DNA of 64,000 nucleotides from CAZWVI01 sp964637165 (GCA_964637165.1 CAZWVI010000011.1:20319-84318); one strand, 5' to 3'; positions 9,113 through 18,499 are shown, counted from the first letter of the stretch. The notes: generated by a model not told the origin, from the sequence alone. Made by a program: numbers and translations.

Positions 9113-10063
9113 ATGGTCATCACTGACGATCGCTTCAAAATAATCGCTGGCTCCGCCCACCCGGAGTTGGCCCGAGAAATTTGTTCCTCACTGGATATGC
9201 CGATGACTTCGGCTCATGTCGGGCGGTTCCCCGACGGTGAGATTGACTTGAAAGTAAATGAGGACATTCGCGGTGGCGATGTGTTCTTGATTCAGTCGAC
9301 TTGTCCGCCGGTTAACGACTCAATAATGGAATTAATGCTAATGGTCGATTGCCTGCGTCGAGCCAGCGCCGACCGCATTACCGCGGTAATTCCATATTTT
9401 GGCTACGCGCGTAAGGACCGCAAAGACGAGGGGCGAGTACCAATTTCGGCAAAAGTTGTGGCAAATATGCTTTCTAACGCCGGAGTCAGTCGAGTTTTGA
9501 CCATCGACCTCCACGCTCAGCAAATCCAGGGATTCTTCGATATTCCGGTGGATCACTTGTGGGCACGCTCGGTACTTGAAGCTGGTGCGCGGGCCGATAT
9601 CGACACTGACAATTTGGTGGTTTGCTCGCCAGATGTGGGCGGGGTGAAGCTGGCAAGGGCCTGGTCGCACTCTCTGGGCGTTCCGCTGGCAATTGTCGAT
9701 AAGCGTCGCACCTCCGGCGACACCGTGGTGTCAGAGAATGTCATCGGTGATGTGGACGGAAAAGACGTTCTTTTGACCGATGACATGATTTCCACCGCCG
9801 GCACAATTACTGAGGCCGCACGCATTCTTAAGACCAAAGGAGCCGAAAAGGTCTACATTGCAGCAACCCACGCAGTCTTTTGCGGGCCAGCAATTGAAAG
9901 ACTTAACAATTCTCCGGTTGAAGCAATTTACGTTTCTAATACAATACCCATCTTGGGCGAACGCCCCGAACGCCTGAAAGTCGTTTCGGTCGCGCCGCTC
10001 TTAGCTCGCGCCATCTCTCGCATTCACCGCGAAGAATCGGTTAGCGCGCTGTTCGTTGACTGA
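9113..10063 (+). CDS. prs: Ribose-phosphate pyrophosphokinase
   Basis: The 316-residue PRPP synthase converts ribose-5-phosphate and ATP to PRPP. Evidence includes the N-terminal FKIIAGSAHPELA, GRFPDGEI, the ATP-binding PYFGYARKDRK, DLHAQQIQGFFDIPVDHL and the PRPP-binding LLTDDMISTAGT. The ATG at 113 bases past 9000 is preferred because it gives the usual N-terminus directly after the glmU stop; an in-frame GTG at 9095 lies within glmU. It is followed closely by rplY. Confidence 0.95.
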   Translation: MVITDDRFKIIAGSAHPELAREICSSLDMPMTSAHVGRFPDGEIDLKVNEDIRGGDVFLIQSTCPPVNDSIMELMLMVDCLRRASADRITAVIPYFGYARKDRKDEGRVPISAKVVANMLSNAGVSRVLTIDLHAQQIQGFFDIPVDHLWARSVLEAGARADIDTDNLVVCSPDVGGVKLARAWSHSLGVPLAIVDKRRTSGDTVVSENVIGDVDGKDVLLTDDMISTAGTITEAARILKTKGAEKVYIAATHAVFCGPAIERLNNSPVEAIYVSNTIPILGERPERLKVVSVAPLLARAISRIHREESVSALFVD

Positions 10064-10083
10064 GGAGAATCCTCTTAATCGTC

Positions 10084-10722
10084 ATGCATACCCTAGAAGC
10101 ACAACCACGCACCAAGTCCGGGACCCGCGCAGCTCTTGCTGAGCGCAAGGCCGGACGCCTACCCATCACTCTTTACGGAGACGGTGGTGACACCAATCAT
10201 TTCACAATTAGCACTCACGAATTCGAGGCCATTGTTCGTCACAACGAACAGGTTTTTGATTTGGATTTGCCGACCGGCAAACAACGCGTCATGGTGCGCG
10301 AGGTGCAATGGGATTACATGGGTGACATTCTTCAGCACGTTGACTGCCTTCGCGTAGTTAAGGGGCAGAAGATGGAATTCTCTGTAGCGATTGACTTTGT
10401 TGGCCACCCTAAAGGTTTGGTTAAGGGCGAGATGACTAACCAGTTAAATGAACTGGCTATCTTGTGCGTGCCAAAGGCGGTTCCAGAGTCAATCGAGGTC
10501 AACATTGCAGATCTCGACGTAAACGAGTCGATTAAGGCTGGTGAAGTTGAAATGCCTGAAGGTATTGAATTCGCCGGAGACCCTGAGGCCGTAGTCTGCG
10601 CCATTAACGAGCGCCGCGAAGAAGTCGAAGAGGAAGGTGACGACGCTGACGACGCTGCAGCTGAGCCTGAAGTCATCGGCAAGTCTTCGGATGACGAAGG
10701 CGACGATTCTTCGGATGAGTAA
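10084..10722 (+). CDS. rplY: Ribosomal protein bL25, CTC type, with acidic tail
   Basis: The 212-residue protein is a bL25/CTC long form that binds 5S rRNA. An N-terminal L25 domain (RTKSGTRAALAERKAGRLP, then VREVQWDYMGDILQHVDCLRV) is followed by a beta domain and about 35 strongly acidic residues (EEVEEEGDDADDAAAEPE and a DDEGDDSSDE ending). The prs-rplY-pth order is conserved in many bacteria. GAGGA near the prs stop could act as a Shine-Dalgarno site but is about 16 bases from the ATG and can pair with the following TCCTC. Confidence 0.93.
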   Translation: MHTLEAQPRTKSGTRAALAERKAGRLPITLYGDGGDTNHFTISTHEFEAIVRHNEQVFDLDLPTGKQRVMVREVQWDYMGDILQHVDCLRVVKGQKMEFSVAIDFVGHPKGLVKGEMTNQLNELAILCVPKAVPESIEVNIADLDVNESIKAGEVEMPEGIEFAGDPEAVVCAINERREEVEEEGDDADDAAAEPEVIGKSSDDEGDDSSDE

Positions 10723-10746
10723 TAGCGGCATTTAGCCCGCTACAGT

Positions 10747-11376
10747 ATGATTCCAGACCCTCTAAGCGGTGATTCTCCTTGTGATGAGAACCGAGAAGAG
10801 GGTCCACGGCTTTTGGTCGGATTGGGAAATCCAGGCCAAGAGTACCAAGGCACCCGCCACAATGTTGGCTTTGCGGTGCTCGATCTTTTAGCTGCACGTT
10901 TTGGTGTTGAGCCTAGCTGGATTAAGCAGGGCGGCCAACGACTGGGACGTTACTGGCAGGACCGCTCGCGCGGAATCGCCATGCTGTGGCCGACAACCTA
11001 CATGAACTTGTCAGGGAATGCGGTGCGCGCAGCTCAACGCCAACTCGAATGCGAGCCGGCGTCGATCTTTGTAATAACTGACGATTTCAACTTGGACTTG
11101 GGTGCCTTGCGCATTCGGCCAGGGGGGAGCCCGGGTGGTCATAACGGCCTCCGCTCAATTGAGTCATCTTTAGATACGCGCGATTACCCGCGCCTACGTA
11201 TCGGAGTTGGCGACCCTGGATCTGATTCAGTTGATTTCGTGTTAAATCGCTTCCGTCGCAGTGAGCAAAAGCTCGTTGAAGAGACGCTGGAAACAGCTTC
11301 GTGGGCGGCGGAAGACTGGCTCGGTGGGAAATCCTTGGATGACCTACAAGCTAAATTCAACCGCCGCATGCCCTAG
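10747..11376 (+). CDS. pth: Peptidyl-tRNA hydrolase
   Basis: The 209-residue enzyme recycles peptidyl-tRNA dropped by ribosomes. LLVGLGNPGQEYQGTRHNVG carries the catalytic His and the Asn of GNPG; TYMNLSG, DDFNLDLGALRIRPGGSPGGHNGL and the C-terminal LD.QAKFN follow. The N-terminus has about 22 residues before the conserved core, longer than usual, so a downstream start is possible. It lies between rplY and rpsF in a translation cluster. Confidence 0.94.
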   Translation: MIPDPLSGDSPCDENREEGPRLLVGLGNPGQEYQGTRHNVGFAVLDLLAARFGVEPSWIKQGGQRLGRYWQDRSRGIAMLWPTTYMNLSGNAVRAAQRQLECEPASIFVITDDFNLDLGALRIRPGGSPGGHNGLRSIESSLDTRDYPRLRIGVGDPGSDSVDFVLNRFRRSEQKLVEETLETASWAAEDWLGGKSLDDLQAKFNRRMP

Positions 11377-11421
11377 GCGGAGTTCCTTGAACTAAAACCG
11401 AAGAATCGGAACGGCGAAAAA

Positions 11422-11967
11422 ATGGAAAATAAAACACACTTTTACGAGGCGATGTTCCTTCTGGATAACCAGGAGGTCAGCCAACACGGTTTCAATGCTG
11501 TCCGTGATACGGTCAAGCAAATGCTTGAAAAGCATGGCGTTGAAGTCAATTCCCTAAATCTGTACGGCGAGCGCAAGTTGGCCTACAAAATTGGCAACCG
11601 CCAACGCGCAACTTACCTCAGTGGTTGGTTGTCCGGCAGTGGTAAGGCGATTAACGAAGCAAAGGCCGAGTTCTACTTGGTCGGCCCAGTTTTCCGCTGC
11701 ATGTTCTTGCGCGAGGATGCAATTCCTGCTAATGAACTTGCCCTCGGAATCGAAACAATCGACGATAGCGCGGTGGTGATTCCTGAGGAAGTCGAAGATG
11801 TCGTCGTTGTCGATGAGCCTTACGAAGAGCCAGAGACAGAACAAGTTTTGACAGATAAGCCTGCTGAAGGTGAGGAGCCTAAGGACGGTGAGTCTGAAGA
11901 CCAACCAAAGGAAGAAGCTAAGTCTGACGAAAGTACTGAAGCTGCAACCACAACTGAAGGAGAGTAA
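11422..11967 (+). CDS. rpsF: Ribosomal protein bS6 with acidic extension
   Basis: The first 100 residues are a normal bS6 (YEAMFLLD, then YGERKLAYKIGNRQRATYL and YLVGPVFRCMFLRED). About 80 further residues are Glu/Asp-rich with few hydrophobics. bS6 is usually 95-140 residues, so this is a long variant; bacterial bS6 can carry C-terminal Glu tails added by RimK, but here the tail is encoded. The stop overlaps the rpsR start (TAATG), so the pair is coupled. Confidence 0.94.
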   Translation: MENKTHFYEAMFLLDNQEVSQHGFNAVRDTVKQMLEKHGVEVNSLNLYGERKLAYKIGNRQRATYLSGWLSGSGKAINEAKAEFYLVGPVFRCMFLREDAIPANELALGIETIDDSAVVIPEEVEDVVVVDEPYEEPETEQVLTDKPAEGEEPKDGESEDQPKEEAKSDESTEAATTTEGE

Positions 11968-12185
11968 TGATGACTGAATTTGAAACAACTGAAGAAGAAA
12001 CGGTTAAGGTAACTTCAACTGAAATCCATTACAAGAATCTCGATTACTTACAGCGTTTCTTGTCGCCACACGGTGCCTTGCATAGTCGCCAGCGCACAGG
12101 CTTCAACGCTCGCCAACAACGCAAACTCAAGCGCGCGGTTAAGTACGCCCGCTTAATGGCCCTTCTGCCCTACGTGAACCGATGA
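11967..12185 (+). CDS. rpsR: Ribosomal protein bS18
   Basis: The 72-residue protein matches bS18 from YKNLDYLQRFLSPHGAL to RQQRKLKRAVKYARLMALLPY. Its N-terminus is an acidic stretch (EFETTEEETV) in place of the usual basic/Cys-rich start. bS18 pairs with bS6 on the small-subunit platform. It overlaps rpsF at TAATG and rplI at ATGA. Confidence 0.95.
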   Translation: MMTEFETTEEETVKVTSTEIHYKNLDYLQRFLSPHGALHSRQRTGFNARQQRKLKRAVKYARLMALLPYVNR

Positions 12186-12712
12186 AAACTAAAGTCATTC
12201 TTCGTAAAGACATTCCAGCTCTCGGTAATACCGGTGACACCCTTGAAGTGGCTGCTGGCTATGCCCGCAACTACTTGATTCCTAGCGGTTTGGCTTTTAG
12301 CCATTCCAAGGACGCCGGCTTGCGTGTTGCTAAGGACCGCCAAGCAGCGGAAGTTTATCGCGCCGAAATGGAGGCCGAATTCGCTGTTCTAGCCGAAAAG
12401 ATTGGTGGTGTTCAGCTGACTTTCGATGAGAAAGTTTCAGCCGAGGGTCACTTGTACGGTTCGGTTAATGTGAGTCGCATCCGTGAAGCCCTGGCCGCAA
12501 CTGGCCTCGAGCTTGAAGAGCGCCACATTCGCCTGCCGGAACCAATCCGCACCCCGGGTGAGTTTGAAGTTCCAATTCATATCCATGGTGATCTTGAGGC
12601 CATGATTAAGGTGTGGGTTGTGGCAACTGTGCCTGAGGACGACCTCAAGATGGCCGAGGAACGCGCTGCCAAAGAGGCCGCCGCTGACGCCGAAGCCGCC
12701 GGCAAAGAGTAG
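12182..12712 (+). CDS. rplI: Ribosomal protein bL9
   Basis: The 176-residue protein has the bL9 signature KVILRKDIPALGNTGDTLEVAAGYARNYLIP split over its N-domain, then the connecting helix and a C-terminal domain (LYGSVNVSRI). About 20 Ala/Glu-rich residues extend the usual 150. The start overlaps the rpsR stop (ATGA). It is the last gene of the translation operon, ended by a strong terminator at 12733. Confidence 0.95.
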   Translation: MKTKVILRKDIPALGNTGDTLEVAAGYARNYLIPSGLAFSHSKDAGLRVAKDRQAAEVYRAEMEAEFAVLAEKIGGVQLTFDEKVSAEGHLYGSVNVSRIREALAATGLELEERHIRLPEPIRTPGEFEVPIHIHGDLEAMIKVWVVATVPEDDLKMAEERAAKEAAADAEAAGKE

Positions 12713-12732
12713 AGCAAACTCTCTGCTGCATA

Positions 12733-12770
12733 AGAGCCCGAAAGTATAGTGCTTTCGGGCTCTTTCTTTT
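12733..12770 (+). terminator. Rho-independent terminator after rplI
   Basis: A perfect 12-bp stem (12733-12744 pairing with 12752-12763, GC-rich core GCCCGAAAG/CTTTCGGGC) with a 7-base loop is followed by TTCTTTT. It ends the glmU-to-rplI transcript. Confidence 0.95.
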
Positions 12771-12772
12771 GG

Positions 12773-12801
12773 CTGACAATGAGTTGGCGCAAGGATATCC
12801 T
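12773..12801 (+). promoter_or_regulatory. Promoter for dnaB
   Basis: CTGACA (12773-12778) and TATCCT (12796-12801) are separated by 17 bases. The -10 ends 10 bases before the dnaB ATG, so the leader would be only about 4 bases. Directly follows the rplI terminator. Confidence 0.6.
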
Positions 12802-12811
12802 GATGGGCTAG

Positions 12812-14143
12812 ATGGAGCCTAATCCCCAACTCAATGAAATGACTGTCCCGCGGGACATTGAGGCCGAAAAGTGTGTAATTGGCAGCATGCTTCGCGACCC
12901 AGAATGCGTTACTGATGTGGTGGCGAAAGTTGAAGCTGATGATTTTTATCTGCCGCGCCATCGTGACATTTTCTCAATTTGTCGTAAGCTTGACACTCGC
13001 TCGGCCGGCGCCTGTGACCCCGTAACCGTTGCCCACGAAATTGAGCGCCTTGGCAAATCCGAGGAACTTGGCGGCCGTTCTTACATCGAAGAATTGATGT
13101 ACGCTGTTCCATCGCTGGCATATTTAAATAACCACCTAGAAATTGTTCGTGACCTGTCTCTGCGGCGCGCATTGTTAAAAGCAACGGAAGTGATTCAACG
13201 CAAGGTGCAGGCCGGTGAGGATGAAGTCTCGCAGTTGTTGGACGACGCCGAACAAGAAGTTTTTAAGGTGGGTGACCGCTTGGTGACCGGATCGGTTTTC
13301 CGCGCCAAGGAATTGGTCGCCGACAACTTGAAGAAAATTTTATCGAAGGAAGGTCCGCCTTCTGGCTTGCAAACAGGTTTCTCTGATATAGATGAACTGC
13401 AAGGCTTTCGCCCTGGTGACATGGTGGTGCTGGCTGCGCGTCCATCCATGGGTAAGACCGCTTTCGCGCTAAATTTGATTGAGCGCGTAGTACTTTCTGG
13501 CAAAGCAGTGTTGTTGTTCTCGCTGGAAATGCCCGCAGAGCAAATTGTGATGCGAATGTTGTCCTGCCATGCCAAAGTTCGCCACGATGCAATGCGCCGC
13601 GGCAAGCTTGATGCCAATAACACCAAGCGGGTTATTTACTCGGCTGATCAACTTGGTAACGCGCCGTTGTTCGTGGACCATTCCTCACAGCCTTCGCTTG
13701 CCGAAATTCGCGCCAAGGCACGCCGTTTGAAACGCGAATCAAATTTGAGCATGGTAGTGGTTGATTACTTGCAGTTGCTGACCGCTAATGCGGAAAGTCG
13801 CCAGCAAGAAATTTCGCTAATATCTCGAAACTTAAAGGCGATGGCGCGTGACTTAAACATTCCAGTGTTAGCCCTTGCTCAGCTTAACCGTAAAGCTGAA
13901 GACCGCACTGGCCACCGACCAATGTTGTCAGACCTTCGTGAATCTGGAGCGATTGAACAAGATGCCGATATGGTTATGTTGCTTTATCGTGAAGAGTATT
14001 ACGATCGCGACAATGATGACGTAAAAGGCTTGGCGGACATTATTGTGGCTAAAAACCGAAACGGTCCAACTGGAGACATCCAAATGCGCTTCGCAAATGA
14101 ATTGATGCGCTTTGAAAACTTGCAACCTGATTCAGGCTTCTAA
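12812..14143 (+). CDS. dnaB: Replicative DNA helicase DnaB
   Basis: The 443-residue hexameric 5'-3' helicase of the replication fork. It has an N-terminal primase-interaction domain (VPRDIEAEKCVIGSMLRD), then a RecA-type motor with Walker A ARPSMGKTAFALN, SLEMPAEQIVMRML, Walker B MVVVDYLQLL, ALAQLNR and the arginine-finger DLRESGAIEQDAD segment. rpsF-rpsR-rplI-dnaB is a widely conserved order. Although adjacent to that operon it has its own terminator-separated promoter and appears to lead the bamA-lpx transcript. Confidence 0.96.
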   Translation: MEPNPQLNEMTVPRDIEAEKCVIGSMLRDPECVTDVVAKVEADDFYLPRHRDIFSICRKLDTRSAGACDPVTVAHEIERLGKSEELGGRSYIEELMYAVPSLAYLNNHLEIVRDLSLRRALLKATEVIQRKVQAGEDEVSQLLDDAEQEVFKVGDRLVTGSVFRAKELVADNLKKILSKEGPPSGLQTGFSDIDELQGFRPGDMVVLAARPSMGKTAFALNLIERVVLSGKAVLLFSLEMPAEQIVMRMLSCHAKVRHDAMRRGKLDANNTKRVIYSADQLGNAPLFVDHSSQPSLAEIRAKARRLKRESNLSMVVVDYLQLLTANAESRQQEISLISRNLKAMARDLNIPVLALAQLNRKAEDRTGHRPMLSDLRESGAIEQDADMVMLLYREEYYDRDNDDVKGLADIIVAKNRNGPTGDIQMRFANELMRFENLQPDSGF

Positions 14144-14149
14144 GAACAA

Positions 14150-16615
14150 ATGTTAAGTGCATTTTTGTTGTTGGCGATTACCCCCGCCAATCTTCCTGCC
14201 ACCGCAGATTGCTTCCAAGAGCAAGCCGTTGACACTATCGAAGAGGTAGTTCTAAACGGTGCCGGTGATCGTGAACAAGAAATTCGTATGGCGATGCGGA
14301 TTCGTGTTGGGCGCCGCTTTCTTTTCGAAGACTTGCGCCGCGACCAAAGCTTTCTTTGGCAACGCATGCGGGTGCGCGTCAATGACACCCGCACTTTTTT
14401 GTTGCCAAGTGGAGGTGTTCGCGTTGAGTTTGACGTGACGGTCTTGCCCTCGGTAAAACGGGTGGTGTTTGTCGGTAACGATGAATATGAACGCAGTGAA
14501 TTGTTGGCGGCAATTAACTTAAGTGGACAGGTTGTCGATCAAGGCCGGATTCCGGTCTTGTTGCAAGAGTTGGAAGATTTTTATCACGATGAAGCCTTTC
14601 GCCATGTCAGCCTAGAGGCCAAAATTGATGAAGAGATTGGTCAATTAAGCATCTTGATTAATGAAGGCGCTAAGGTGCGCATTGATGAAATAAAGTTCAC
14701 AGGTAATAGCGCATTTCCTAGCAGTTCGGCATTAGGCATGGGGACTTCGGTTTCTTCTGCAATGACTGCCGGTGATGGAGTTTTGTTTTTCCCCGGCTCG
14801 CATTACAAGCGCGGCCTGATTGACCAAGACCTGATTGCTATTGAAGCCTTCTATCGCGACTTCGGTTATTTGGATGCGCGCGCCTGGCTTGAAGAAGAAA
14901 GTTATAGCGAAGATGGGGATAACGTCGCTTTAAATATTGGCATTTATGAGGGCCCACAATACATCGTTCGCTCGGTGTCTTTCCGCAGTACTGGCGATGG
15001 GGATTTGCAATTCAGTGATGATGAATTAATGGAAATTATCACTTTGCGTGCAGGACAAACTTATGAAGCGGCGCGCTTCGCCGTCGATGAATCCTTGTTG
15101 CGTAAACATTATGGCCGCATGGGGCATCCAGCAATTGCCCGCGCAATTGGCGAAAACACTAGTTCGTTTTTTAGTATGGGCGGTCGCGACCGTAAACCGC
15201 AAATTGTAGTAGACGAGGAAAGTTCTGAAATTGACATCGTTTATTTAATTCAAGAGGGTCGTCCGATGCGCGTGCGTGACGTACTAGTTACTGGCAATGT
15301 CCACACTCGTGACCGCGTTATTCGTCGTGAAATTTCTTTGGAGCCGGGCGATTTAGCAGACGGCTACGAGGCCACTCGTTCATGGCGTCGCTTGCAAGGT
15401 AAGAGTTGGTTTCGTGATGAAATGAGCGGGCATCCTTATGTCGATTGGCGCTTTATTGAAACCGAGCGACCCGACTGGGTTGATTTGCGTTTTGACGTGG
15501 GAGATATGGCGACTACTGGTCAATTCCTATTCGGTGGTGGAATCAACACTAATACCGGACCCTTCTTGTCGGTTACTTTGAACAAAAGCAACTTTGACAT
15601 GTTTAATTTGCCGTCATCATGGGGGAATGCTTTTAGTGAAATCATTGATGGCACTGCTTTTGTCGGCGGCGGTCAAAACTTAAGTTTGCGGGCTGCGCCA
15701 GGAACTGAATACAGCACCTACTCATTAAGTTTTACTGAACCTGATTTGCTTAACGACCATATCAATCGATTGTCGTTCAACTTTAACGGGTTCAACACTA
15801 TGTTGCGTTTATTGACTCACGATGAACGTCGTACTGGTGGTCGCATTCGTTTTGGCCGACATTTTGGCCGTGACTTTTCATTAACCTTTGGACCTGAATC
15901 ACAATTAGTAAGCGTTATTGACCCAAGTAGTAATGCACCGTCAATGGTTATTGCCGATGAAGGTCAATTCAGCATGTCTGGTTTTCATGTCGGTGCTAGT
16001 TACAACACGATTGCTGACGCATTCTCGCCGGTTGACGGAGCTCGCATCGCTTTAAACCATCGCATGATTGGCGGAGTCTTTGGCGGCGATATGGAATTTG
16101 GCTCGACTGACTTGCGACTAGAGAAGCATTTTCCACTGTTTAATGATAGTCGTGGTCGCCCATGGGTATTCGGCGCACATGGGCGTTTACGCATTGCCAA
16201 TGAAAGTGGCAGCTACGGACGTATGCCTTACAGTGAGCGCTTTTTCCTTGGTGGCCAAGGAACTTTGCGTGGATTTTCCTACCGCGGTGTTGGCGATCGT
16301 GAAAATGGTTTCGCCCTTGGTGGAGAGGCCGCGTGGAATAGTAGCCTGGAATTGCGCTTCCCAGTGGTTTCAACCAAGGTCCGTGGCGCGGTCGATGAAA
16401 TGGAATACGTGCGCGGTGCCCTGTGGGTGGACATGGGCGGCGTCGGTGAGAGTATCGACAACTTCGGCGCGACTAGAATCTCTGCCGGAGTCGGGGTAAG
16501 GGTGCGGATACCATTTATGCCCCAACTTCCACTAGCTCTTGACTTCGGTTGGCCAGTTCAGTCTCTGGACGGCGACCAAGAAGAAGTCTTCGCCTTCCAA
16601 ATGGGCAAATTCTAA
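14150..16615 (+). CDS. bamA: Outer-membrane assembly factor BamA
   Basis: The 821-residue Omp85 protein has a signal peptide (MLSAFLLLAITPANLPATA), several POTRA domains (for example IDEIKFTGNSAFPSSSAL and VRDVLVTGNVHTRDRVIRRE) and a C-terminal barrel with GGQGTLRGFSYRGVG and the terminal Phe expected of a beta-signal. It inserts beta-barrel proteins into the outer membrane. It begins 6 bases after dnaB and ends in a TAATG overlap with an OmpH/Skp gene. Confidence 0.93.
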   Translation: MLSAFLLLAITPANLPATADCFQEQAVDTIEEVVLNGAGDREQEIRMAMRIRVGRRFLFEDLRRDQSFLWQRMRVRVNDTRTFLLPSGGVRVEFDVTVLPSVKRVVFVGNDEYERSELLAAINLSGQVVDQGRIPVLLQELEDFYHDEAFRHVSLEAKIDEEIGQLSILINEGAKVRIDEIKFTGNSAFPSSSALGMGTSVSSAMTAGDGVLFFPGSHYKRGLIDQDLIAIEAFYRDFGYLDARAWLEEESYSEDGDNVALNIGIYEGPQYIVRSVSFRSTGDGDLQFSDDELMEIITLRAGQTYEAARFAVDESLLRKHYGRMGHPAIARAIGENTSSFFSMGGRDRKPQIVVDEESSEIDIVYLIQEGRPMRVRDVLVTGNVHTRDRVIRREISLEPGDLADGYEATRSWRRLQGKSWFRDEMSGHPYVDWRFIETERPDWVDLRFDVGDMATTGQFLFGGGINTNTGPFLSVTLNKSNFDMFNLPSSWGNAFSEIIDGTAFVGGGQNLSLRAAPGTEYSTYSLSFTEPDLLNDHINRLSFNFNGFNTMLRLLTHDERRTGGRIRFGRHFGRDFSLTFGPESQLVSVIDPSSNAPSMVIADEGQFSMSGFHVGASYNTIADAFSPVDGARIALNHRMIGGVFGGDMEFGSTDLRLEKHFPLFNDSRGRPWVFGAHGRLRIANESGSYGRMPYSERFFLGGQGTLRGFSYRGVGDRENGFALGGEAAWNSSLELRFPVVSTKVRGAVDEMEYVRGALWVDMGGVGESIDNFGATRISAGVGVRVRIPFMPQLPLALDFGWPVQSLDGDQEEVFAFQMGKF

Positions 16616-17199
16616 TGATTAAAAACTACCGAAACATTGTGGCGCTGGCGCTTTTGCTGTGCAGTGCTGGCCTGTTGCTCGCTGACCGTTCCGCCCAAGA
16701 TCCAAATGGTGGAATTCGCTACGTCGATATGGGCAAGTGCTTTGAAGCGTACGAGCAAACACGCTCAGATATTCAAGCATTACGTGGTGAGTTCAACGCC
16801 AAAGCCGAAGCGATTAAGGCGCGTGAAACTGAACTTCAAGGGATTGAGGGTGAGTTGGCCATTATGGATCCAGCCAGTTCCCAATTTGCCGAGCGAAGCT
16901 TTAAGTGGGAGAGTGAGAAGCTAACAATAGAACGCGACCGCAAATTCTTGACCGAGTTGTTGAAGCGTCGCCAAATGGAATTGATGTACGGCAGCTATCT
17001 TGCGGTGCAGGCAGCTGCGGCTGAACTAGCCGCCCGCGATGGTTATGGAGCGGTGTTAATTATTCCTGAGCAATTACCAGCTCGACCACAAGACTGGATG
17101 TCGGCAATGGATGTGATTAATACGCGCAGTGTTTTGTGGACCAATCCGAACTACGATGTGACCGAGCAGGTTTTGTTAATCTTGAACGGCATCGGTTAA
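16615..17199 (+). CDS. OmpH/Skp-family periplasmic chaperone
   Basis: The 194-residue protein has a signal peptide (IVALALLLCSAGLLLA) and long charged helices (residues 45-135) typical of the tentacles of Skp, which holds unfolded outer-membrane proteins in the periplasm. The start is taken at the ATG that overlaps the bamA stop; the frame is open further upstream inside bamA. bamA-skp-lpx adjacency is common in Gram-negative bacteria and supports the call. Confidence 0.85.
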   Translation: MIKNYRNIVALALLLCSAGLLLADRSAQDPNGGIRYVDMGKCFEAYEQTRSDIQALRGEFNAKAEAIKARETELQGIEGELAIMDPASSQFAERSFKWESEKLTIERDRKFLTELLKRRQMELMYGSYLAVQAAAAELAARDGYGAVLIIPEQLPARPQDWMSAMDVINTRSVLWTNPNYDVTEQVLLILNGIG

Positions 17200-17206
17200 T
17201 TAATAA

Positions 17207-18499
17207 ATGTCTCGCAAGCAGAAGAGCATTAAGAGCGCGGTTGCATTTGACGGTGTCGCTTTGCATTCTGGCGAGGCGGTGCACGTGCGAATTGCCCCAG
17301 CGGCAGTTGGCAGCGGAATTATTTTTAAGCGCACTGATGTTGATGACCCGGCCGAGGTTCCGGCCAATAGTGATTATTTAGTTAATTCGCAACGCCGTAC
17401 AACTTTACGCCGCGGTGGCTCCGAGGTAAGCATGGTGGAGCATTTACTGTCGGCCGCCAGTGGCATCGGGGTAGACAATTTACTGGTCGAATTAGACGGA
17501 CCAGAAATGCCCGGACTTGATGGCTCGACTTCAGCATACGTTGAGTTTTTGCGCCAAGGAAATATTGTTGAACAAAAACAAATTAAAAACTGCCTCGTTT
17601 TAGAAGAGCCAGTTTTCGTGCGGGACGGGGACATGGAAATTGTTGCCTTGCCACCAACTGGCGATGGTTTGCGTGTGCGGTACATTCCAGAATATCCGGA
17701 TGGCGTTGATGCTAGTAATGTCGTTGTTGAAATGACTCCCGAAAATTATGAGCGAGAAATTGCGCCAGCGCGAACATTTGTACGTTCCGAAGATGTTGAG
17801 AAATTGTTGGCTAATGGTTTTGGTAAAGGTGCAAACGCTGAAAACACGGTAGTGCTGGGCGGTGAATCGGAAGGAAACATGCGGCTCCCTTTGGAGCCTA
17901 CTCGCCACAAGATTGCTGACCTTCTTGGAGACCTTGCCCTAGTCGGCGCAGATATTTCCGCCGACATCATCGCCACTCGCAGTGGTCACTCCTTAAATCA
18001 AGAGCTTGCCAGGGAGTTGCGCGCAGTTTTTAATGCCCAGGAAATCGCAGGGGAAGAGCCGCGCGAAAGTGGTTACGACATTCGTGACATCGTGCGAATT
18101 TTGCCGCACCGCTACCCGTTCCTGTTGGTGGACCGTGTCATTGAAGTCGAGGGAACTCGCCGCGCGGTGGGGCTAAAGAACGTCACCATCAATGAAGAGT
18201 TTTTTCAAGGGCATTGGCCGGATCATCCAGTTATGCCGGGTGTTTTGCAACTTGAATCAATGGCCCAGTTGGCCGGAATTTTGTTGCTTAGAAAGTTAGA
18301 GCACACCGGCAAAATTGCGGTGTTGGCGAGCATCGATAAAGTTCGCTTTCGTGGCTCGGTAGTGCCTGGCGATCAATTGCGCATCGAAGTTGAAACATTG
18401 CGCCTGAACCGTAATCGCGGACAAGTGGTCGGCACCACCAAAGTGGGTCGCCGTCTAGCTGCTGAAGCGACCCTGTCCTTTGCCTTAGTAGACGCATGA
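17207..18499 (+). CDS. lpxC/fabZ: LpxC-FabZ fusion
   Basis: The 430-residue protein joins two enzymes. Residues 1-285 are LpxC, the zinc UDP-3-O-acyl-GlcNAc deacetylase that commits to lipid A, with MVEHLLSAASGIGVDN, HKIADLLGD (zinc His and Asp) and SGHSLNQEL. Residues about 290-430 are FabZ, the 3-hydroxyacyl-ACP dehydratase, with catalytic His in LPHRYPFLLVDRV and Glu in GVLQLESMAQLAG. Fusions of this kind are known from Bacteroidetes and other groups. Both active sites look intact. It overlaps lpxA by 4 bases. Confidence 0.94.
   Translation: MSRKQKSIKSAVAFDGVALHSGEAVHVRIAPAAVGSGIIFKRTDVDDPAEVPANSDYLVNSQRRTTLRRGGSEVSMVEHLLSAASGIGVDNLLVELDGPEMPGLDGSTSAYVEFLRQGNIVEQKQIKNCLVLEEPVFVRDGDMEIVALPPTGDGLRVRYIPEYPDGVDASNVVVEMTPENYEREIAPARTFVRSEDVEKLLANGFGKGANAENTVVLGGESEGNMRLPLEPTRHKIADLLGDLALVGADISADIIATRSGHSLNQELARELRAVFNAQEIAGEEPRESGYDIRDIVRILPHRYPFLLVDRVIEVEGTRRAVGLKNVTINEEFFQGHWPDHPVMPGVLQLESMAQLAGILLLRKLEHTGKIAVLASIDKVRFRGSVVPGDQLRIEVETLRLNRNRGQVVGTTKVGRRLAAEATLSFALVDA

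Noticed and set aside
12713..12811. Possible small RNA between rplI and dnaB
   Set aside because: Fully explained by a terminator and a promoter.
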